Positions 32,865 through 42,900 of a stretch of DNA of 64,000 bases are shown one piece after another (the stretch's first letter is position 1; each line of letters begins with the position of its first letter). The stretch comes from Chitinophaga sp. HK235. Its GTDB lineage: Bacteria > Bacteroidota > Bacteroidia > Chitinophagales > Chitinophagaceae. A program made the translations under genes and the position numbers. The stretch is from the NCBI RefSeq assembly GCF_018255755.1, contig NZ_CP073766.1:3720001-3784000 (forward strand), read 5' to 3'. The notes under the pieces were generated by a model, which was given only the letters and a program-made list of their open reading frames with translations, did no database searches and was not told the DNA's origin.

Positions 32865-33896
32865 TTAGAAATACCTTGGACTGATGATTCTTTCCTTCAT
32901 CTTCCTGTTGGGAATCAGGAAGCCAACGGATATTTCATGTGATCCGCCCTGATAGCCGCTTAACCTGTTGGTCATCACGTCGTAGGCATATCCGATTCTG
33001 AGCCGGTCGGTCGCAAAATATTCTATCATAGCACTGGCTGCATTGGTTTTAGTAAGGCCGGACTTCAGGTTATTGTGGTCCCACAAATTCACTGCAGTGC
33101 GGTAGGAACCACCTATCCATATTTTTTCGGACAGCAGGGCGAAGAGATTAAAATCCAGGCTGGTAGGACCGTTGAAGTCATCCTTGATCATTATGGAAGG
33201 CTTCAGTTTAACATCACCGGAGAGGTTTAGCAAACCACCCGCTGTAAAATACAGATGTTTTGTTTTACGGATGGTCAGGAACTCTTTATCTACCCCTGCA
33301 ATAATGATTCTGTTGTTCAGTTCCCGGGTAAACAATTGCATCACGGAAACACCGGCATAAAAATGAGGGTTATAATAATAGACGCCGAAGCTGGCATCCG
33401 GCTGGAATGCGCTGACTTTACCAACTGGTACATTGGGATCATTTTCATCCAGTACTGATATCATATCTCCCTTTACAGCATACTGAGAAAGGCTGGCACC
33501 AATGCCCAGGCACAGGCGGCTGACACCTTCTTCGTCGAGGCGTATACGGTAGGCGTAGGAGCCGGTGAAGGAAAGATATTCCTGTGGACCTTGTTTATCC
33601 CAGAGTACCTGGGCGCCCAATCCTACTGTTTCATCGTTGGCCCAGGAAGGCGCACCATCAATGGAAACGGCGCCGGTTTGCGGAGCACCGGGCAGGTTGG
33701 TCCATTGCTTACGGAAGCTGGCCCCCAGGTAGGTATCTCCACGATATCCTGCGTATGCCGGATTGACCGCTAATCCGTTGAACACATACTGGCTAAACTG
33801 CACCTCCTGCTGTGCCTGAGCCATCTGGCCCAGGCAACTTAACAGGATGAAAAAGATCAATATTTTCGAATACATATTGCTGAATATTTTGTGCAT
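32865..33896 (-). CDS. PorP/SprF-family type IX secretion outer-membrane protein
   Basis: The protein has 343 aa with a signal peptide ending QMAQAQ. An inner ATG at codon 8 is an alternative start. The mature start QEVQFSQYVFNGLAVNPAYAGYRG is the PorP/SprF signature. SFRKQWTNLPGAPQTGAVSIDGAP and a series of amphipathic strands follow, ending with GYAYDVMTNRLSGYQGGSHEISVGFLI, as in membrane barrels of this family. In Flavobacterium johnsoniae, SprF is needed to deliver the adhesin SprB encoded next to it. The layout here is the same: it lies 16 nt after the giant adhesin gene on the same strand. I infer a dedicated partner for that adhesin. Confidence 0.9.
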   Translation of the reverse strand: MHKIFSNMYSKILIFFILLSCLGQMAQAQQEVQFSQYVFNGLAVNPAYAGYRGDTYLGASFRKQWTNLPGAPQTGAVSIDGAPSWANDETVGLGAQVLWDKQGPQEYLSFTGSYAYRIRLDEEGVSRLCLGIGASLSQYAVKGDMISVLDENDPNVPVGKVSAFQPDASFGVYYYNPHFYAGVSVMQLFTRELNNRIIIAGVDKEFLTIRKTKHLYFTAGGLLNLSGDVKLKPSIMIKDDFNGPTSLDFNLFALLSEKIWIGGSYRTAVNLWDHNNLKSGLTKTNAASAMIEYFATDRLRIGYAYDVMTNRLSGYQGGSHEISVGFLIPNRKMKERIISPRYF

Positions 33897-33912
33897 ACTG
33901 TACGATGCCTGA

Positions 33913-36900
33913 TTAACGTAATAATTGAATCCAACCTTTATATACTTTAGTATCCTGACCGGTATTCAGTTTAAGGATATAATAATAAGTGCCACCACTC
34001 AGACCTGTACCATCCCAGCGGTTATCATAGTTGGGAGAATAATACACCTCATTGCCCCAACGGTTGAAGATGGTGAGTGTGGTGCCCGGATATTTTGAAA
34101 TACCAGGGATCAGGAACCGGTCATTCTTGCCGTCATTATTAGGTGTGATAGCATTCGGAATATAAAGTTCTTCTGCTTCCACATCAATATTAACAGTCGC
34201 TTCATTGGACACCTTACCGTTTTTATCTTTAAACTGGTAGCGGAAGTTATCCTTTCCGGCATATTTACGTGCAGGCGTATACGTTATCGTACCGTCTGCA
34301 TTTACCGTGACACTGCCCTGCTTAGGCTGCAATGTTACTATGACAGTTGAAGGATCAATTTTACCACGGTCATTGGCCAGCACCGGTATGGAGACTGGTT
34401 TATCGGAACTGGTAGTAGCATCATCGTCTACTGCCACAGGTGCTTCCAAGATGGTGATCTGAACGGTAGCCTGATTGGATTCCATTCCGGCCATGTTTTT
34501 CACGGTATACACGAAGTTGTCTGTACCGTTATAACCGGCTGCCGGCGTGTACGTTACTGTGCCATCCGGTTTAACGGTCACGCTGCCGTGCGCCGGTTGC
34601 CGAACGATCTGTACGGAAGCCGGATTGATAGTACCATTCTGCTGGGAGTCGTTGTTCAGCACGTTGATGTCAACCGGTGTCTCTGCATAGGTTTCTGCCA
34701 CATCATTCTGTGCTACTGGCGGTGCAGTGTTGGTGCAGTCGGCGACAGTCATGGTAATGCTGGTACTGTTGAAACAGCCAGCCGTTGTTAATTGATAAGT
34801 GATGGTAACAGTACCGGCTACCACTCCGTTCACTGTTCCATCGGGTCCTATACTTGCCAAATTGGGGTTATTACTGCTCCAGGTTCCACCCGGAGTGTTG
34901 TTACTTAAAGTTGTTGTACCGCCTATGCATACAGTTGTCGTACCTGTAATTGGTGAAACGACCGGCAGTGCTTTTATAGTCACGACAGCGGTTTGTTGTG
35001 TTTTACAGCCGTTGGCGTTGGTTACTTCATAGGTAATCGTTGCCGTACCGGCTAAAACACCTGTCACCAGGCCGTTGGCGTCTACGGTAGCGACAGCGGT
35101 GTTGCTGCTGCTCCATACGCCCCCAGGAGTAGCGTTGCTTAAGGCAGTGGTGGTACCGGTGCACAAGCTAGTAGTACCAATAATCGGAGATACTACCGGT
35201 AGCGCATATACGGTTATGGTTACTGTTTGTTGTGATTTACAGTTGCTGGCGTTTGTTACTTCATAAGTAATTGTTGCGGTGCCGGCGGAAACGCCTGTCA
35301 CAACACCACTGGCGTCTATTGTAGCTACAGCGGTGTTGCTGCTGCTCCATACTCCGCCTGGCATGGTGTTATTTAAGGTAGTTGTAACTCCAACGCATAC
35401 ACTGGTTGTGCCTGTAATCGGAGATACTACCGGCAGGGCATTTACGGTTACGGTAGTAGTTTGTTGTGCTTTACAACCGCTGGCGTTTGTTACTTCATAA
35501 GTAATCGTTGCAGTACCAGTAGAAACACCTGTTACCAGACCGTTGGCGTCTATTGTAGCTACAGCAGTGTTGCTGCTGCTCCATATGCCGCCTGGCGTGG
35601 TGGTGCTTAAGGCAGTTGTAACTCCAACGCATACACTGGTAGTACCATTTATCGGAGATACCACCGGCAGAGCGTTTACGGTTACGGTAGTAGTTTGTTG
35701 TGCTTTACAGCCGTTAGCATTAGTTACTTCATAAGTAATCGTTGCGGTACCAGCGGAAACACCTGTTACCAGACCATTGGCGTCTATTGTAGCTACAGCG
35801 GTGTTGCTGCTGCTCCAAATGCCGCCTGGGGTGGTGGTGCTTAAGGCAGTTGTAACTCCAACGCATACACTGGTAGTACCAGTTATCGGAGATACCACCG
35901 GCAGAGCGTTTACGGTTACGGTAGTAGTTTGTTGTGCTTTACAGCCGTTAGCATTAGTTACTTCATAAGTAATCGTTGCGGTACCAGCGGAAACACCAGT
36001 TACCAGACCATTGGCGTCTATTGTAGCTACAGCGGTGTTGCTGCTGCTCCAAATGCCGCCTGGCGTGGTGTTGGCCAAATTAGTAGTAAAGCCAATGCAT
36101 ACATTATTGGTACCGGTGATCGGAGATACTACCGGTAGGGCATTTACGGTTACGGTAGTAGTTTGTTGTGCTTTACAGCCGTTGGCATTATTTACTTCAT
36201 AAGTAATCGTTGCAGTACCTGCGGAAATACCTGTTACCAGGCCACTGGCGTCTATAGTAGCGACAGCAGTGTTGCTGCTGCTCCATATACCGCCTGGCGT
36301 GGTGTTAGCCAAATTAGTAGTAAAGCCAATGCACACATTATTGGTACCGGTGATCGGAGATACTACCGGTAAAGCGCCTACAGTTATAGTGGCAGTTTGT
36401 TGTACTTTACAACCGTTGGCATTGGTTACTTCATAAGTAATCGTTGAAGTACCAGCGGAAACACCTGTTACCAGGCCATTGGCGTCTATTGTAGCGACAG
36501 CGGTATTGCCGCTGCTCCATATACCGCCTGGGGTAGTGTTGTTTAAGGATGTAGTGAAACCGATACATACACTAGTAGTACCAGTAATCGGAGATACTAC
36601 CGGTAGTGCATTTACGGTTACGGTAGTAGTTTGTTGTGCTTTACAGCCATTGGCATTGGTTACTTCATAAGTAATCGTTGATGTGCCGGCTGAAATACCT
36701 GTCACAAGACCACTAGCATCTATTGTAGCGACAGCGGTGTTGCTGCTGCTCCATACTCCGCCTGGGGTGGTGTTATTTAATGCAGTGGTAAACCCAATGC
36801 ATACACTATTGGTACCGGTGATCGGAGATACTACCGGTAGGGCATTTACGGTTACGGTTGTAGTTTGTTGTGCTTTACAGCCATTGGCATTGGTTACTTC

Positions 36901-39900
36901 ATAAGTAATCGTTGTAGTACCTGCGGAAATACCTGTTACCAGGCCACTGGCGTCTATAGTAGCGACAGCAGTGTTGCTGCTGCTCCATATGCCGCCTGGG
37001 ATGGTGTTGTTTAAGGCGGTTGTAACACCAACGCATACACTGGCTGTACCTGTAATCGGAGATACTACCGGCAGTGCGTTTACGGTTACTGTAGCAGTTT
37101 GTTGTGCTTTGCAGCCGTTGGCGTTTGTTATTTCATAAGTAATCGTTGCTGTACCGGCGGAAACACCTGTTACTAGGCCACTGGCGTCTATTGTAGCGAC
37201 AGTAGTGTTGCTGCTGCTCCATATACCGCCTGGGGTGGTGTTATTTAAGATAGTTGTAACACCAACGCACACACTAGTAGTACCAGTAATCGGAGATACC
37301 ACGGGCAGTGCATTTACGGTTACTGTAGTAGTTTGTTGTGCTTTACAGCCGTTGGCGTTTGTTACTTCATAAATAATCGTTGCAGTACCTGCGGAAATAC
37401 CTGTTACCAGACCATTGGCATCTATTGTAGCGACAGCCGTGTTGCTGCTGCTCCATATGCCGCTTAGGGTGGTGTTGGCCAAATTAGTAGTAAAGCCAAT
37501 GCATACACTATTGGTACCGGTGATCGGAGATACTACCGGTAGGGCATTTACGGTTACTGTAGTAGTTTGTTGTGCTTTACAGCCGTTGGCATTAGTTACT
37601 TCATAAGTAATCGTTGCAGTACCTGCGGAAATACCTGTTACCAGGCCACTGGCGTCTATAGTAGCGACAGCAGTGTTGCTGCTGCTCCATATACCGCCTG
37701 GGGTAGTGTTGTTTAAGGATGTAGTGAAACCGATACATACACTAGTAGTACCAGTAATCGGAGATACTACCGGTAGTGCATTTACGGTTACGGTAGTAGT
37801 TTGTTGTGCTTTACAGCCATTGGCATTGGTTACTTCATAAGTAATCGTTGATGTGCCGGCTGAAATACCTGTCACAAGACCACTAGCATCTATTGTAGCG
37901 ACAGCGGTGTTGCTGCTGCTCCATACTCCGCCTGGGGTGGTGTTATTTAATGCAGTGGTAAACCCAATGCATACACTATTGGTACCGGTGATCGGAGATA
38001 CTACCGGTAGGGCATTTACGGTTACGGTTGTAGTTTGTTGTGCTTTACAGCCATTGGCATTGGTTACTTCATAAGTAATCGTTGTAGTACCTGCGGAAAT
38101 ACCTGTTACCAGGCCACTGGCGTCTATAGTAGCGACAGCAGTGTTGCTGCTGCTCCATATACCGCCTGGCGTGGTGTTAGCCAAATTAGTAGTAAAGCCA
38201 ATGCACACATTATTGGTACCGCTGATCGGAGATACTACCGGTAAAGCGCCTACAGTTATAGTGGCAGTTTGTTGTACTTTACAACCGTTGGCATTGGTTA
38301 CTTCATAAGTAATCGTTGAAGTACCAGCGGAAACACCTGTTACCAGGCCATTGGCGTCTATTGTAGCGACAGCGGTATTGCCGCTGCTCCATATACCGCC
38401 TGGGGTAGTGTTGTTTAAGGATGTAGTGAAACCGATACATACACTAGTAGTACCAGTAATCGGAGATACTACCGGTAGTGCATTTACAGTTACGGTAGTA
38501 GTTTGTTGAGTTTTACAACCGCTGGCATTGGTTACTTCATAAGTAATGGTTGCGGCGCCAGCGGAAACACCTGCTACCAGGCCGTTGGCGTCTACTGTAG
38601 CGACAGCGGGATTACTACTGCTCCATACACCGCCTGGCGTGGTGTTATTTAAGGTAGTTGTAACTCCAACGCATACACTATTAGTACCAGTGATCGGAGA
38701 TACTACCGGCAATGCATTTACGGTTACGGTAGTCGTTTGTTGTGCTTTACAGCCGTTGGCATTTGTTACTTCATAAGTAATCGTTGAAGTACCAGCGGAA
38801 ACACCTGTTACCAGACCACTAGCATCTACTGTAGCGACAGCGATATTGCTGCTGCTCCATATGCCGCCTGGCGTGGTGTTAGCCAAATTAGTCGTAAGGC
38901 CGATGCACACATTATTGGTACCGGTGATTGGAGATAAGACCGGTAAAGCGTTTACAGTTATAGTGGCAGTTTGTTTTGATTTACAGCCGTTAGCATTTGT
39001 TACTTCATAAGTAATCGTTGAAGTACCAGCGGAGATACCTGTTACCAGGCCATTGGCATCTATTGTAGCCACAGCAGTGTTGCTGCTGCTCCATACTCCG
39101 CCTGGGGTGGTGCTATTTAAGGCAGTTGTAACTCCAACGCATACACTGGTTGTACCAGTTATCGGATTTACTACTGGTAGGGCGTTTACAGTTACAGTAG
39201 TCGTTTGTTGTGCCTTACAACCACTGGCGTTTGTTACTTCATAGGTAATCGTTACAGTACCTGCGGAGATACCTGTTACCAGGCCACTGGCGTCTATTGT
39301 AGCGACAGTGGTATTGCTGCTGCCCCATACGCCACCCGTAGTGGTGCTGCTTAATGTAGTGGTAGCACCAACGCATACACTGGTAGTACCGGTGATCGGA
39401 GATACTACCGGCAGGGCGTTCACCGTTACGGTAGCGATTTGTTGTGCTTTACAACCGTCAGCGTTAGTCACTTCATATATAATATTGGCGGATCCCACGG
39501 CAACGCCCATTACCAGGCCATTGGCATCTACTGTAGCGACAGCTGTATTACTGCTGCTCCAGGCGCCGCCGGCAGTGGCGTTGTTTAAGGTAGTAGTAGA
39601 ACCGACGCACACATTGGTTGTACCGGTAATGGGAGATACTACCGGCAGGGCTTTTACGGTTACAGTGGCCTTTTGTTGCGCCTTACAACCATTGGCATTG
39701 GTTACTTCATATATAATATCTGCAGTACCTGCGGTAACACCGGTTACCACTCCAGATGCATTTACTGTAGCGATAGCGGTGTTGCTGCTGCTCCATACAC
39801 CACCAGGAGTGATGTTATTTAAAGCAGTGGTAACGCCAACGCATACACTGGTAGTACCAGCAATCGGGGATACGACCGGTAAAGCATTTACAGTAACGGT

Positions 39901-42900
39901 AGCGGTTTGACTAGCTTTACAACCATCTGCATTGGTTACTTCATACATCATATCGGCTGTACCGGCTTTGATACCAGTTACCAGACCAGTGGCATCAATA
40001 GTGGCCACAGTAGTGGCATTACTGCTCCATATACCACCGGGAGTAGTATTGGCGAGTAAAGTGGTAGCCTGTTCGCAGACATTTAAGTTACCTGTAATAG
40101 CCGGTACCACGACCTTACTTTCTGTAATCTTGACAGAGCCCGAGGAAGAACATCCATCGGGGAAAGTTACCTTCACACTATAAGTTCCGGGCTGGGTAAC
40201 CACCAGCGTGGGATCGGTGCTACCATCATTCCATTTATACTGGCACATCGGCGAGCCAAAAAAACCGTCTGTGGTGAGTGTATAGGGAAATTTATCAGAG
40301 CACAGGGTGAGATCGGGGCCCAGACCGGTGATAGGAGCAGAACCGTTATAGGGCTTAAAACTCCAGTTCACGTTACTACCTTGATCCTGGCTATGTTCAC
40401 CGGCGTTAAATGGTGTAATACCAGCAGCGGTGATACCTTTTACCCTGATATAATCAAAGTTAACAGATCCGGTTGTTTTGGTAATCGTAGCATTGGCAGG
40501 ACCAGCAGTGTTAATTTCCGTCAGGTTGCAGGGCGTTCCACTGCCAAACCAGTCGCCGGTGATCGTAGTATTAGTGTTGGCTCCGAAAGTATATATTTTA
40601 CCTGGCGTAAAAATCAAGGTACCGATCGTATTATTGATACCAACTATCCTTCCACTGCTCTTGAATTCCAGCCTGCCAATGGTGTTGTTTGCAGCTATAT
40701 TAGCACCTGATGGATTTGCGGTATTGCTGAACAACAGGTCTGCAATGGTTGCGCCGTTAATGGCTATTTTGTTACCATCACTCGTCTGAACGTTCACCTT
40801 GTTGTAAACGCAACCACTGGTATAGAAATTGGTCGCTGTAATAGAAGATCCATTGGCGTCCACTGTTCTGGTGGTACTTTTGACATAATACCACTCCCCA
40901 ACATTAATAGTGGCATTTGTAATCTTAATGTTAGTCGGTCCTGTTGCATAAAAATCAGAAACCGAGGACAGTTTTATCGTAAGGCCAGTCAGGTCTACTA
41001 TTCCACTTTTCAGGGCAATGGATCCCAGGGGATTGATAAAATTATCAAGGAAACGTACTGTATTGGCAATAGGTTTATCAATTGATATCACCAGGGTGCC
41101 CTTACCACTGCCATTGGTGGTAATCGTAACATCGGAAGGTCCTTTAAAGACTGGTGAGGCGTTCATTGTCACCGCCGGATTCATGACCAGATTGCCCCAG
41201 ATTTCCATACTAAAACTGGTGGTATGGTTAAACACCGGATTAAAGCCAGCACCGGTCCAGTCCATATTACGGCAATAAGCGTTTCCTGTAGCAACACTCA
41301 CCGTACTGCTACCATTGGTAAAGCTGTTGGCATCAAAAAATACATTATCAATAGCCGTAGGCACACAGGCCCCACCTGCTCCTCCACTGGAAGCAGACCA
41401 ATGCGAAGGATCATTCCAGTCGCCACTACCACCTACCCAATAACGATTACCTCCGGCTGTGGCGGTAATCGAAAATCCTGTATTTCCGCCGGCGTCTACG
41501 CCTGTTACCGGTACGGGTATACCACTACCGGTAGCAGTCATATTTTGTATATATACATTGGCCAGATCAAAAGTGACACCTGGAGAAAAATTTAAGGTAC
41601 CAGGCCCCCTCATCTCTCCCAATCCAGAACAGGTAGCGCTATTCAGTCGTATCCGCTCTTTAATGGTATTATTCCCTGCAAACTTGTTAATAGAGGATGG
41701 CGCCATCAACAGCCGTGCGATCTGATTACCGCCCCCTCGTATGTCCCCTGCCCCTTTAAACTCCAGGGTACCGATGATATTATTGGCGCCAATATTTGCT
41801 TTGGAGAGAGGATTGGGACTGGTAAATACCAGTTCATCAACGGTACTACCGGAGATGTTGAAATGGTCCAGATCGCCGGTACAATATACTTTGGGATAAG
41901 TAAGACCTGATACCAGAAAATAGTCATTACTGGTAATAAAAGAACCTGCACCATTATTGACCCACGTGCGTCCGGTACCAGTCAGCTCCCAGTTGTAACT
42001 AGTAGTGATGGTTGCATTGGTAATATCAATTGTTCGTGCATTGTTAGTGTTACTCTTAAATTCGTAAATATCCAATTTACGGCCAGCCATATAGAGCTGA
42101 CCATTGGTCAACAAGATCGATACCTGAGGATTGGTAAAATTATCTGTGAGGGTGACAGCACCTACAGGTTTCGTGATGGTAAGTATAAGTCTTCCCTGAG
42201 AAAAGCCATTGGTAGTAAGGGTAACATCTTCCGCCCCTTTCATTGTCAGGGTTGCAGTCATGGTCACATTGGGATCCAGGCTCAGGGAGCCCCAAACTTC
42301 TGCTGTATAACCCGCAGCGGTAGTAAAAGTGACTGGCGTGGACAGGTTGGTCCAGGTCATATTGTGACACCAGGTATTAGTTGTCGTGCTCACAGTATTG
42401 TTACCTGGAGCAAAACCACTGTTGGCATCAAATATTACATTATCGGCGGAGAGCGGAACGCAATAGCCGCCGGTGCCACCACTGGTGGCACTCCAATGGT
42501 TCTGATCATTCCAGTCGCCGGCGCCGCCTACCCAATACATGGTCGTTCCGCCGCTGAGTGGTTGTATGTCCATCCCCGTATTACCGCCCCCATCAAGCCC
42601 CTGGAAAGACACTGGCAAAACAATACTTCCGCCAAAGGTCATGGCTTTTGCATAAACATTGCGCAGATCCGTTGTTGCACCAGCACCAAAATTGAAGGTT
42701 GCCAGGGCATCAGCGCCCAGTATTTCGCTCAGACCGGCACAGTCCTGTGAGTTCATTCGAAGCAACGCTGTAATCGTACTTGATCCCCACACAAGCAGCT
42801 GTTTGCCTGGTGCCATCAGTAGCCGTGCAATCTGGTTACCACCAGCCCGGATATTACCATGACTTTTAAACTCCAGCTGATCAATGGTGTTATTCATTCC

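Noticed and set aside
34735..40113. Regularly spaced repeats resembling a CRISPR-like array
   Set aside because: The units are contiguous 234-bp coding repeats without unique spacers and stay in frame with the adhesin.
34588..40183. A ladder of 60-200-residue ORFs on the plus strand spaced 234 nt apart, looking like a family of small genes
   Set aside because: They are the antisense shadow of the 234-bp repeats of the adhesin gene on the minus strand; the spacing is a multiple of three so open frames recur. No promoter or independent coding signal is seen.
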